Shown: positions 49,035 to 61,288 of the stretch, one piece after another
Numbering within the stretch: position 1 is the stretch's first letter
Layout of the letters: the number at the start of each line of letters is the position of its first letter
Notes under the pieces: generated by a model
The model's input: only the letters and a program-made list of their open reading frames with translations
Databases searched by the model: none
What the model was told of the DNA's origin: nothing
NCBI GenBank assembly: GCA_946807835.1
Contig: OX327706.1
Location: 26,711,001-26,775,000, forward strand
Reading direction: 5' to 3'
Source: Ailanthus altissimus
Lineage: Eukaryota > Streptophyta > Magnoliopsida > Sapindales > Simaroubaceae
Length of the DNA: 64,000 bases
Made by a program: the position numbers and the translations under genes

Positions 49035-50223
49035 TAGGTTGTTATACTACTCAAACAGTAATGTAATATCAATATTTAAAAAATAATAATAAATATAGAG
49101 TGGAAGCACAAAATTAATTTAATTAAAAAAGAGAGAAATGTTAACATAATCAAAACCAACTTACCCACTTTAATTAATTATATAATTATTTCAATTCTCT
49201 ATTAAGATACACATGTTAAAGTCCTCGAATAGAATCAAATTATTCATTTTCAAGCTTTTACAATTTAATTTTTTTGTTTTTCCAATAATCATATTTTATA
49301 TTTTCCTTAATTTATTACATCAATTATCTTATCTACCACGACCATGGAATTAATGGGATTGTCAATGTAATTAAACCAAATAATTAATGGTCGAACAAAA
49401 ATGACCAATTCTCTTCATAAACTCGGTCACTATTATCGATAAAATCAACCCCAGTTATTGACATAACTAGATGATCACAGTAACAAGTATATAAATATTA
49501 ATATAGAAGTGACATATAGGAATGAGTAAACTTTCTTTAAAAAAAAAAATTAATTGAAGCATTCTAAAATTTTGTTACAAAAATTGACCATCTAAAAACT
49601 TGAAGGAATTTTACAGGCACTGGAAACTTTTTTTTGGTTTGAATAATTGAAGTTAATTAATTAGGAAAAGGAGAATTTATGAAATTTATTTTAGATTTAT
49701 TCTGTTGATGGGAAGTGGGAATCCAATTCAATGATTTGTCTGATTAGTTAATTATTGGTTTAAGTGCTAACTACTGATGAGGGATTATTGCTTATTCTAC
49801 TAACTCTGAATTTTTATTAATTTATTTGACTAAATTTGTTTAGTATAAATCAGATATAAACATATTAAATATAAAATTATGACCTAATGTAGAAAATAAA
49901 ATATATTTTTTAGAAATAGGGTTTATGTTATGGTCTCTAGATGTATAATTTCAAAATAATTTTATCTTTTGAACAAAACAATTTACATTAATACAAGTCA
50001 TTATATCTAATTTTTTTGTCTGTGCTCATGCATCAATATAAAAAAAAGTAATATATTATATCAATTGACTTGTGTAAATTTACTAATGTTTAATACAAAA
50101 AATATTATAATCAACTGTGAATTCACTGTCCAAGTCAATAAAAATACAAAATAAATAACTATTAATTTGGCGACGATATATCAAATAATTTATGTTGCAG
50201 TATTAGTATATATATATAGGGAG
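49035..50223. other. AT-rich non-coding DNA
   Basis: No gene or recognised repeat is supported. A short TA array lies at about 50208-50217, just before the MITE. Confidence 0.6.
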
Positions 50224-50470
50224 TATTAACACTGTCATCCCTTGAGATTGGCACAAATTATATTATAATTATAATTATAATTTTATATTTTTATTTTATT
50301 AAAAAAATAAAAATATTATCATAAATTTATTACATAAATAATTAAAATATATTTAAAATGTAAAAATATTTTTTTCTTTTCATTTAAGTAAATAAAGTAA
50401 TAATTTAATTATAACTAAAATCACAATTAAAATATAATTTGTGTCAACCTTGGGGATGACAGTGTTAATA
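50224..50470. mobile_element. MITE with terminal inverted repeats
   Basis: The left end TATTAACACTGTCATCC (50224-50240) matches the reverse complement of the right end at about 50454-50470. The similarity continues inward through a CACAAATTATATT-type block, giving inverted repeats of about 50 bp. Length is about 247 bp and the centre is AT-rich, with no coding capacity. The bases TA at each extremity would suit a Tc1/mariner-type TA target, but this is uncertain. Confidence 0.75.
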
Positions 50471-52440
50471 TGCTAGATATGTAGAGTGTAAACACAAAAT
50501 TTAATTAGACTTTTGGGCTCTTGACTAATGACCAAATATAAAATCAAATGGTTGAAAATATCAACTTTAAATCAATCAAATGAATCCACACGTTAACGTT
50601 TCTCGAATCAAATCAATGTTCCATCTTCAACGCGGCTCGGAATTGAGTGAGTAAAAATTGAAATTGGATCCATTCATATTGCATTTTTTTTATTAGATCT
50701 AAATTGACCATTTATAACTTCAAGCGATTTTTAAATATTATTATTTTTATTTATATTGTATTAATAAAATTGTAGTAGATTTAAAATAATGAACATAGGA
50801 ACGTTTATTTATTAAACAAAAATTAATTTCATCCGAAAATTTATTTTTTTGAGGGATTATTTTAACACTAATCATGGGTTTATTTTTAAGAATATGCTTT
50901 TAATATTATTATTAAAAAATTCCTCCAATATTTAGTATAAATGCTATATATATTATTTTATGATAATTGTTCTTTATATGTAAAATAAATTAAAAAAACC
51001 TATTTAATATAGACATTTCCTTAGATATATTATATATAAAAATATATATTTGAGTTTGAAACCTGCAGGAGATGGTCACTGCCACTGGTAAGTTTAGGTG
51101 ACCTAATCCTAGGAGCCAGGAGCCATTACAGCCCACCTTCTCCAGCTAATATTATTTGTATTTGCTTTAACATGCATGATGAATAAAATACCCTTTTCTT
51201 TATTTATTTGATTAACAAATATTAACTTGGCTAATGACATGTTAATTCAATGGCCACCACAATCCATGAAATATTTTCACTTTTAGATATTGCTTTTAAT
51301 GTTATTCTTTTTTGCATGAAATGGATCACTCGAGAAGAACAACATTATTCAAATAGAAATATTTAACACTTTTTCTTCTATTTTATTCATATACCCACAA
51401 GAAGTGCTGATGATGGGCCATTTCGAGCTTTTGATATGATAAGGCAACTAGAAGAAGCTTCACAGAAGGGTTTTTTTTTTTAAATAAATAAATAGGGGAT
51501 GAATTCTAACTCAAAATAAACGACTCAATAGAAAAGAAACAGCATTGACTTGCTATGTTTTTCTTGTAATGAAAAAATATATATATATATATAAGATCGT
51601 GTGAAATACGAGATTACAATTTTTTTGTTTTTGAAATTGGCTTCTGCTGCACGTATTGCATATATCACATTAGATTCACTAGTTACTACACAAGATGTGT
51701 ACGAACATTGGTTAAAGCAAAAACCTGATGAAAGAGTAATAATAATCAATGATGGTTTAATTTGCGGAAGCCGACATGGAATGAACCCACAAGTGGAGCC
51801 AGACCAAACCCAGAAAAGCACTTTTGGCATCAAATTTCCAAATGTAAAGTTAGCAGATGCCCTCAATCAATGCCAGAAAAACAGATGATAAATAATCAAA
51901 GATTCAAATACAGTTGGTGAAGACAAAATGCGTGGGCTTTTCATACTTGGAGACTTGAGTCTCTCTCTCTCTCTCTCTCTCTCAGTCTCAATGGTTTTGG
52001 CATAACCAAAACCGCCCAATGGGAAATTTTGACGCGGGTTCTTTTAACTTTATTAATTACCTTTTCTGAAGATTTTAATGGTGTAATAAATGGTCAATTT
52101 TAATAAGCAAGCTTCTTCATTTCACGGTTACGATTAGCACTTGGCAAAGAGAAAAAATTTTCAATTTCCATTTTTGTGGTGAAAACTGAAAACGTGTTTC
52201 TTTAATTTTGTTTTTTTAATCAGAAACTGTACTACACGCAACTTGGGTTCATTTATCATCATCACTTCATTTCATAGGCTGCTGCTGTCTTCTTTTCACT
52301 TCTATTACAAGATGCAAAGCTCAAAACTCAAAACTCAAACTAGGTCAACTAATGCACACGCCTCCTCCTTCAATTTCCTATGCATTTTCCCATTAACAGT
52401 AGCCTCACTTCTCTATATTTAGCCTTCTGATTCTTCCTTT
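50471..52440. other. Upstream region of the MLO gene
   Basis: AT-rich to about 51900. One open stretch at 51601-51888 has no recognisable domain and is not called as a gene. Nearer the gene are a CT dinucleotide array (51960-51982) and a TATA-like TCTATATTTAG (about 52411-52421), which may be the core promoter. Confidence 0.45.
51960..51982 (+). repeat. CT dinucleotide microsatellite upstream of MLO
   Basis: About eleven CT units, roughly 555 bases before the MLO start codon. CT/GA arrays are common near plant promoters; no function is shown here. Confidence 0.8.
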
Positions 52441-52536
52441 GTTTTTTGTTTCTTTATAGAAAGACTAACCTTTATGTTCTAAATTCTTTCTGTGGGGGGG
52501 TCGCTGAATTCAATTTTCATCCTTGAATCAATCAAA

Positions 52537-55500
52537 ATGTTGTTGTTGTTGTTTTTGTCTCTTTTCTCTGTTTGGTTATTGTTGCTGGGAGATGTAGTTA
52601 TGGCAGCTTCAGATAGTAGCAGCTCAGCTGAAAGGGAGCTTAATCAGACACCCACATGGGCTGTTGCTGGTGTTTGTACCGTTATCATCATCATCTCCAT
52701 TTTCTTGGAAAAGATTCTTCACAAACTTGGAACCGTATGTTTAGTTACTTACTTTTGATTATTGCTTTTAGTTAGTGCTCAAAACTGGAACATTTTGCGG
52801 TCCAGAATTTTGATCATCTAGTGAACTTGTTTTTCTTTTTTATGGTAATAATAATAATAAATGTTTTGTCTCCTTTGTTTTGGGCTGGTGGTTTAAATCC
52901 GGGACAAAGTAATATTAAAAATGGAGTTTTTCTTGTTTGCGTTTGAGATTCTGTTAATTTTCTCTCTCAAGCTTCAATTTTGATGTGGGAAAATTCTGTT
53001 GGAGAATATGGCTGTTTGTATGGTCGTTCTTGAGTCATGTTTGTGGCAAATGTTTTTCCTTGCTTCACGTTTTTAAAAGGCAAATGCTGGGAATTTATGG
53101 TCAGTAAAAGAAGTTCCGAGGGTCCTTAATTCATCTGGAAAAGATCTTTCTTACTTTCTGATGTTGCTACTTATTGGGATTTTAATCCAGTGGTTTACAG
53201 ATAGGCACAAGAGAGCTCTGTTTGAAGCCCTTGAGAAGGTCAAAGCTGGTAAGAATACAAATCTGATCTGTTATGTTTTTTTTTTTTTTTGGGGAGGGGT
53301 TAATGCAGAAATCCTGGTTGCATTTAACTTTTGATGCGTAATTCTTGCAGAGCTGATGGTTCTGGGATTCATTTCGCTACTACTCACATTTGGGCAGACT
53401 TATATTGCAAAAATATGTGTTCCTGCAAAGGTTGTAGACACAATGTTGCCATGCCCGGCTGATGGCAAGCATGACGAAGCCTCGAGTAGTGAAGAGGAAC
53501 ATCGTAGGAGACTACTGTGGTTTGAACGCAGATACTTATCTACCGCTGGTTCAACTGTTACATGCAAAGAGGTGAGTGCATATCGTACCTAAACTTGTTC
53601 TTCAAATTGTTGTGTAATATGCAAGTCTTTTGATTCAAGAAAATTGTCATATTTTCATATGCTCACGCGTGACCATAAATTAGTGTAGAATAATCACATA
53701 AACTCTGGATTATGCTATGTGGCACTAACTTCAGCTCCTGGTTTTGCATTTGAGGCTCGGGTTGGAAGCTTTGTAATTCCTCATGAAGTATATGATAGAT
53801 GAAAAAGCTTTCCAGGATATATGACCTGCAGACCTTTCACAAACATTTTTTATATTATCAAAATCTTAATGTCAAATGATAGCTTATCTGATTCCTGTCC
53901 ACAGGGGCATGAACCGCTTATATCAGTGGAGGCCTTGCACCAATTGCACATCCTCATATTCTTCTTAGCAGTCTTTCATGTGTTATATAGTGCTGTAACC
54001 ATGATGCTTGGGAGGCTGAAGGTATGAAAAACTTCTACAGGGTTTCTATTATTTATTTATGAATTATATTTTTTGGTTACTGCCACCTAGTATCCTCATG
54101 GTGCCTTGACTGGAATAGCATACATATATGGGTGCTACAATTTTAAATAAAATGAATACGTGATTAAGTCTGAGATTATTACAATGAAAAACATGACTTG
54201 ATTTTGCCCTGGGAAATGACTGAAGGGAACTAATTAAGTGAGGTGTTTCAATCAAGATTGCTGGTATAATCATTTTTCAGCAGTAATGGAATATTATAGT
54301 CATACTGTTAGTTGGTATTAATTTTTTCAGTTTGCTTTAAATTCAGCAGTTCTTACAAATTATGGTATCGTATTCATTTTAGCTATTTTTTCCATTCCCA
54401 TCATTCATATTTCATGATGTCAAGCTGTAAAGGAACACCAAAGTGGTTTAAAAGTTAAATTTCCAGTCCCAACAAATTTTGAACCATGGTATCGAGCACC
54501 AACAACTAGATAAAACCTTAGTCCTGCTGGGCGGCTTTGAATCAGAAGAACTTGACCTTTTCTTTTGTATGTTTTGTTTGGTTCCTGTTTGATTTTAGAA
54601 CATCTTGAAGTAGAGAAATCTGTTGAGAAAGCCATGCCGCGATAACTATTGAGTATACTTAATAGTTGATTACATTTAGTTATTAACCAATAGTTATGTT
54701 GGACAGATTCGTGGCTGGAAGAAGTGGGAGCAGGAGACTTCAACAGATGATTATGAGTTCACAAATGGTATATTGTCCATGAAAGAGCCAAGATTTTCTT
54801 TATTGTTAGAGCGTGAAACATTCTGTTACCTTACTACATATTTAAGCTGAATTTGATCTATATTAATCTGCAGATCCCTCGAGATTCAGACTTACGCATG
54901 AAACATCCTTTGTGAGAGCACACACCAGTTTTTGGACAAGGATTCCTGTCTTCTTCTATGTTGTAAGTAGTATTGAACTGAGATTTTTCATCTTTTACTT
55001 AGTGTGGTTCATGTCAGTCCTAGTGGAAGATAAAGCTAAATGAGATATTACTAATTAAGTACTTTTTGCTCTATTTCAGGGATGCTTCTTGCGACAATTT
55101 TTCAGGTCTGTTAGTAAGGCTGACTACTTGACACTGCGCAATGGATTTATCAGTGTAAGTTTTCAGTTAAAAAATCTGCAATTTGTAATGTTGGGTATGT
55201 TGTTCTTATCTCACAATGGTGTATCAATTGTAGGTTCATTTAGCTCCTGGAAGTAAATTTGACTTCCAGAAGTATATTAAAAGATCATTAGAGGATGACT
55301 TCAAGATAGTAGTGGGAGTAAGGTAATACTCCTTCTATCTGACATGTTTCTCATGGTTTTATATATTTATTGGTTTTTCTGCACCTGTCTGAACTAAATC
55401 AATTCCAACTAGAATATGTTTGTATACTGAGTTACTTTTGTGCTATTGGCAGTCCTGTGTTGTGGGCGTCATTTGTGATTTTCTTGCTCTTAAATGTTAA

Positions 55501-57455
55501 CGGTGAGTCATTTTCTCTTAGAAAACTCCTTTTTGAACTAAATGATTCTGCACTTTGAATTGACATAGGAGTTCATATAGTTAGTTAACATATTTTCTGC
55601 CTTTCAGGATGGCAAGCATTGTTTTGGGCATCCTTAATCCCTTTGATTGTAAGAAACCTACTCTGAATAACCTTTCTTTCGGATCTATCGGGTGGAATGA
55701 AATACTGACTTTTAATTGGTTGCAGATAATATTAGCTGTTGGAACAGAGCTGCAATCCATTTTGACGAAGATGGCTCTTGAAATTACAGAAAGACATGCA
55801 GTGGTCCAGGGGATACCACTTGTGCAAGGCTCAGACCGATACTTTTGGTTTGGTCGGCCTCAGTTAGTGCTTCATCTCATCCATTTTGCTTTGTTTCAGG
55901 TATTGATGACTTCTTTTTTTTTTCTGATACCAGATCTTCGATACCTATTAGTTTAGTGGAAAAGATTAGTTTCGAGATTCATTGTTCTTGTTCATTCTGT
56001 AAAATAAGACCAACAGTGGGATCCAGTTGCTTCTGTGTACCTCATGCCTGCGGATCTCAAAATAAATAATTTTTGATCTCTCACTCTTTCTTGAGGAAGA
56101 GATCTATGAATTGAATTAATGTGGATTAGATATAGTTATGGATGCCAAACTGGGACATTTCACATTTGATCAGTTCGTGTGACCATGTCTTTTGATACCC
56201 AAACTTTTCTGGATTTTATTTATTATATTTATTATTATAAATCTTTGGAAAGGATACATTCCTTGATCTTTAGATTAGTGCTGTTGACCATCAATCTTTT
56301 ACCTCTCACACTTTCCTACTTGTGTTCTTGACTATCTAATTTTTCTTTATGTGCTTTTTGGGTACTTGCAGAATGCATTCCAGATAACATATTTCTTTTG
56401 GATATGGGTAATGAACTTCTCTCTGCTGGAGTCTTTCCCTCTTATCATCATTGCACATGCCTCGAAATTAGGTCTAACAACGCGTTTCTTGTGCAGTACT
56501 CTTTTGGGTTGAAGTCCTGCTTCCATGCAAATTTCAAGCTTGCAATATTAAAAGTTGCTTTAGGGTAAGATTCTCTTCCTAATCTTCTCCTCAGTAATAA
56601 AAATAGGCACTTTGAAGAATTTGGTTGAAGATATAATAAACTCAGCTGACCTCTCAGATACATTGTACTTTCACTCATGCACACAACAAACTTACTATGT
56701 CCAACTGAGAGCCATTTTTTGCAATTGATTTGCAATATGGTATCATTGTAGCTCCAAAAGTATCTTAATTTCATGTTGTGAATTTTTGTGTTGCCTCAAA
56801 TTCACCAACTGAATTTTGTTGCGGTTTTGCAGGGTTGCTGTCCTCTTTCTATGCAGTTACATCACACTTCCGTTATATTCTCTCGTTACACAGGTACTTT
56901 CATTTTTCATTTATGAGGAAGGCTGACTATTGAGAACAAAATCATCACAATACCAATGTATATGTCTTATTATTTATTCTCTTTAAGTTGTAAAATTCTG
57001 AACTGAAAAACAACTTGCACGGCGGTTACTTGCAGATGGGTTCAGGCATGAAGAAATCAATCTTTTATGAACAAACATCCAACGCCCTTAAGAAGTGGCA
57101 CATGGCTGTGAAAAAGAGGAAGCAGGGGAAGGGAGGAAAGTCATCTACTCAAACCCTCGGTGAAAGTGTAAGCCCTAGCCCTTCAACAGTGTACTCTTCC
57201 GGAGGACACACGCTGCACCGTTTCAAAACTACCGGTCACTCAACCCGCTCCTCGTACACCTACGACGACAATGAGATATCTGATCTCGAAGCTGAGCCAT
57301 TATCCCCCACATCATCAACAAGCAACTTGATTATAAAGGTTGATCATGATGATGATGATGGAGCAACCGAGTTAAGTGAACCCCACCAAGGAAAAACGAC
57401 TAGCAATGAAAATGACTTCTCTTTCGTGAAACCTGCCCGTGTCAGAGAACTATGA
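52537..57455 (+). CDS. MLO: MLO-like seven-transmembrane protein (15 exons)
   Basis: Plant MLO proteins are plasma-membrane seven-helix proteins that bind calmodulin and act in Ca signalling, cell-cell recognition and, in some clades, powdery mildew susceptibility. Exons: 52537-52734, 53191-53248, 53351-53571, 53905-54021, 54707-54767, 54874-54962, 55080-55154, 55234-55322, 55453-55502, 55608-55648, 55726-55899, 56372-56407, 56497-56564, 56833-56893, 57036-57455. They join to 1758 nt, 585 aa plus stop. A hydrophobic N-terminus (residues 1-20) precedes [11 protein letters not shown]. The calmodulin-binding region is near L464 and W467 ([10 protein letters not shown]). The tail is Ser/Thr- and Asp-rich and carries DFSF at 573-576. 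The N-terminus and overall wording resemble the MLO8/MLO10 clade rather than the mildew-susceptibility clade. An in-frame ATG at 52492 could add 15 residues; 52537 is preferred because it puts the hydrophobic segment at the very start. Intact. Confidence 0.95.
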
Positions 57456-58820
57456 TGCGGTTGCATGGGGCGTACATGTGAAAGTTAGCTGCATTATGTT
57501 GTATAAATTTACTTGTTTTCCAAGAAAACAAAATGACTTGATAGCTGAAATTGGCTAGATGGATATCACGGCATTCTTTTTGTACATTGACATGCTTGTT
57601 CATAAATTATGAGGGGGTGAATCCAGATTTTGGCTTTGTTTAATACCAAATTTCAGTCTAATAATATGTAGGCTATATATCTCCAATATGATTACTTGAT
57701 TCATTGATGAACAAATATAGTACCTGAAATTTAGCTGCTGGTGGTATGATCAGTTGCTACATGTGAAGTGCACTCAGACCAAGATGATTGAAAATGCATG
57801 TGATAATTGACACTTGCTGGAAGCACTTTTTAAGAATCTTATTAGGTAGTGCTATATTAGTAGTGCTCCATTATTATTACTTCACATATTGCACGCTTTC
57901 TTATCTTCAAACAAACAAGATTGAAATCTAGGATTATGCAAAAAGCCTAATCCTTTTGGCTAAAATTCAGATTACATAAGGATGTCACTAACTCAAAAAA
58001 GAGTCGCCACTTAGTGTTTTCCCTTACAAGTATAGACGTACGACACATGGGGGATGAACATCGCTCAAGTTTCACCACATTTTGACCATTATCAGAAAGT
58101 GGGTAAGTCTTAAAATTGAAATTCAAGCTCACAAATCTTTCCATTTTTTCATGAAATTGGGATTTTGGGGTAGGTAAGGTAAGGCAACGGTAGTTCAGTC
58201 TTATCCCAAACTGTAGTTGGAACACTCATCCCTCTTCTCAAATGTGGCCTAACATCTTTGCCAAATCCTAGAAGAAGATTCTCGAAACCCAATTGTCAAA
58301 TTTGAGATGAATTTGGCGACAACACCAATTTTTGATTAGAATAGAGGGTGTTCTAATCTCCCATCAAGTACCCCTAAAAAAGAAGTAAGTATGGGAATAT
58401 GAATTGGGCAAGTGACCGAGTGGAAGGTGGAGTCCTGAAAAGCTTGAACAAGTCAAAAAAGAAACACTAACACATGCACTAATTCTATTATGCCAGCTTT
58501 GCCTTAATAAGCAAAATTAATCGCTGGTTTAGATAACTTGCCTGGCATACATATTGTCATCCTATCTAACTATTTCAGTTAACAGTCATTATAATTCTAA
58601 TATATAAATAATAGTAATCAATAATATTATCATATTATATAATTTAGACATAAATTTTTTATTTTAATAAACGTAGTATTTAATATAATAATAATAATAA
58701 TAAGTTTAGATAGACACAATTGGCAGTAAGCTATCCCTCGTATTCCCAAAATTATCCTTTTTGCTCCTCCAACAAACAGGTGTGTTGCACATTCCCACCA
58801 TCTTCTTCTCTCTCTTCGCT
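57456..58820. other. MLO 3' region and repeat-like DNA before ATL
   Basis: The MLO 3' UTR probably ends within the first few hundred bases. From about 57940 to 58400 the composition changes to balanced sequence containing GAGTCGCCACTTAGTG and a TTTGGCGACAACACCAATTTT-type phrase. Such phrases remind me of plant LTR ends, but no partner, ends or protein were found. An ATA array lies at about 58687-58700. Confidence 0.4.
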
Positions 58821-58823
58821 CAT

Positions 58824-58831
58824 TATTTAAA
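58824..58831 (+). promoter_or_regulatory. TATA-like box of the ATL gene
   Basis: TATTTAAA about 147 bases before the start codon, with a C/T-rich leader after it. Position fits a core promoter with a leader of about 110 bases. Confidence 0.4.
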
Positions 58832-58970
58832 GGTATTATCTCCCCCACTCAAAAACTGTAACTCCAGTGTGTTCAAAAAAAGAAGAAAAAACAATAAACC
58901 CCAAACCCAGGTACATAGGTTCTCTCACTTTCTCTTGTGTTTTTGTTTTCTACACTTCGTCTGAGAAGCA

Positions 58971-59660
58971 ATGACTCGTTTTTCCAGAATCCTTGTAACT
59001 GACAACTCGTCAGCAAAGGCAATATCGGCGGCAGCTCCACCGCCGGAGGCAGTGCCTCTGGAGTCGGATTTCGTTATCATATTAGCGGTTCTCCTCTGCG
59101 CTCTGATTTGCGTGGTGGGTCTGATAGCCGCTGCTCGCTGCGCCTGGTGTCGCCGCAACGGCGACGGCGGCAGCGCCAGCCGCTATCCCTCGCCACCCGC
59201 TTCCGCCAACAAAGGCGTGAGGAAGAAAGTGCTCCAGTCGCTTCCCAAATTCACTTACACCTCAAAAACAACAACAGCAACAGCAGCAGCAACAACGTCG
59301 CGGGAAAACACCAACAGCAGTGGCTGTACTAGCGTGAAACTGGCACCTCCGTTAGCCGCGGAGTGCGCAATTTGCTTGGGCGAGTTTGTTGAGGGAGATG
59401 AGATAAGGGTGTTGCCACAGTGCGGGCATAGCTTCCACGTGGCATGCATAGACAAGTGGCTGGGGTCCCACTCAACGTGTCCGTCGTGCCGGCAGATACT
59501 GGTGGTGGGTCGGTGTCAGCAGTGCGGCCAGTTCCCTGCTGTATCTTTGCCGGCGGCAGCGGGGACTAGAGCTGGATCAGAGCCTGAGCCACAACAATTG
59601 AACAGCAACACAGAAGATAGACTTTCCACCACAACCAATAACAATGCTTTTTTGCCTTGA
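58971..59660 (+). CDS. ATL: RING-H2 finger E3 ubiquitin ligase, ATL8/ATL80 type
   Basis: A membrane-anchored E3 ubiquitin ligase of the Arabidopsis Toxicos en Levadura family: it recruits an E2 through the RING to ubiquitinate targets that are not known here. It is 229 aa and intronless, as most ATL genes are. A single hydrophobic helix lies at about residues 33-55. The basic GLD-like region [13 protein letters not shown] is at 82-94. The RING-H2 ligands are C132, C135, C151, H153, H156, C159, C170 and C173, with the conserved W163 and P171. A Thr/Ala/Ser linker (about 98-120) and a Gln/Asn-rich tail are low-complexity. Wording around the helix ([17 protein letters not shown]) and after the RING (CRQILVV) points to the ATL8/ATL80 group. 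The start chosen is the first ATG in frame. It is far more GC-rich than its surroundings, typical of intronless plant genes. Confidence 0.94.
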   Translation: MTRFSRILVTDNSSAKAISAAAPPPEAVPLESDFVIILAVLLCALICVVGLIAAARCAWCRRNGDGGSASRYPSPPASANKGVRKKVLQSLPKFTYTSKTTTATAAATTSRENTNSSGCTSVKLAPPLAAECAICLGEFVEGDEIRVLPQCGHSFHVACIDKWLGSHSTCPSCRQILVVGRCQQCGQFPAVSLPAAAGTRAGSEPEPQQLNSNTEDRLSTTTNNNAFLP

Positions 59661-61288
59661 AGTGAAGGAGTTTCATCACTAAGTTGTTTTAGTATGTACA
59701 AGACTGATTACCATATCTGCAGGCATTTTCATCATCTGGGTATGAGCTGCAGCCGCCCGTGTTGAAGAAGAAGAAGACAAAAGTGTGGGAATTACTGTAG
59801 TACTTATGAAATATTGCACTTTTTTTTTCTTCCAGAAATTCTTAATTGGAAAAGTATGAGCAATTCCTGGTGCAAAAGAGGGTTCATATTTCATTGTCAC
59901 TTGTGCAACGAGTAATGTTTCCACATTCTGCACATTTGCAGACAAAATACATGGTGATCCCCCACTTCACACGCCGCAGAACAAGAATTTTTTGCTCACC
60001 AAACCCATGAAACATGTTAGTTTTCCATGAATCACAGTTCAGATGTCCAGCATGTGGAGGCATTTCTTTTTAATTTTTAATTATTTACTTTTTGATGATC
60101 ATGCCGAAATGTAAACCGTACTCTCAATCCCCTAACATGAATGATTATCCTCTCCACTATGTTTACTTTGTTTAATTCATCATTATTAACATCTTAATTA
60201 TCTTGCCAAATTTGAAAAAGACGGGAGAAAAAATTAAAGAGAAAAAGCAGAAGCCAAAAAAGTAGATGCCTTCACACCCTTTATTCAATCACTTTTCTCC
60301 AATCTAATGAATCTTGGGGCGTAAAGTGGCTAAATTCCAGATGAGCTTTCACATTACTATTTGTTCCAGCATCCAACATATACATTTCAGTAATGCAGAT
60401 GAGGGTCCACTAGATATCCTGAGGCTAAACCCCTTATATCTAGAAGAGCTTTTGAGAATTTACTGAACACGATTTCTATATTCCTATCTTGAAAATAAAC
60501 ATAAAGTTTTAAGAGTAAACTAAGACAACTTATGATTGTTTAGAATATTGAGGAAGCTAGCTCTAATGTTAAATGTCATTGTCTTTGAAACTAGTGGACT
60601 CTGAAATTAAAAAATTACCTGATTCCTGCCACTACTCCAACTTTCTGCCAACTTTTCCTAAGAAGAGTGAGTTATCCAGCTTGCCATTGCATGCCTGCAT
60701 TCATCTGTCCACGCAAAGTCAATCAGTCAAAGATTCAAAACCGTCAATATTCAAACTTTTCTGCAGTATCCTGCCTACTATTGGTGGGATATGACAATCA
60801 TTACTTTCAGAAATCAAATTCAACTTGTGCCAATGGATATCTTTCTTTATAAAGAGGAGCATAAAATTACAAGCAAAGACGTAGACCTGAGTTCTTCATT
60901 ACATGGATTCACCTCGAAAGTGAACAATTGACTTGATAAATAAGCTCTCAAGCATTTCACACACAATTAGTATCAGCAAATGCAGAGACAACTAAGTAAA
61001 CATTGATTACAGCTGCTACTCATACAACAGAATTTGAGAAACGGATGATTAAGCAGAGACTCATTTTGCATTTAAGTTCCTGGGTATTCATTTCATCAGG
61101 AAAAGTAGAAGCAGAGAACAAAAGTTAACAAAACTCATTTCCAGGTAATGGAAGAACATCTATTTGACTTTCTGTATATACATGTTACTGCTAATTAAGT
61201 CCCAAAAAACAGCCCATCAGTAACCAGTAATGAAGCTCAGGAGATCACTCTTGAGGTAATCAATCGAAATGGCAATATCCTTAATCAA
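59661..61288. other. Intergenic region between ATL and the AAGAB-like gene
   Basis: Convergent 3' ends of two genes. No further gene is supported. The ORF-like stretches at 60573-60852 have no recognisable domain. The right edge probably contains the AAGAB-like 3' UTR. Confidence 0.5.

Noticed and set aside
51601..51888. 95-residue open frame upstream of MLO (with an overlapping frame on the other strand)
   Set aside because: No domain recognised, no clear promoter, splice or leader context, and overlapping open frames on both strands suggest chance in a compositionally even stretch.
57947..58225. 92-residue minus-strand frame downstream of MLO
   Set aside because: No domain. The sequence has the look of an old LTR fragment but I could not find a partner or ends, so neither a gene nor a named element is called.
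60573..60852. Two overlapping frames of 61-73 residues between ATL and the AAGAB-like gene
   Set aside because: No domain, overlapping in different frames, no promoter or splice context.
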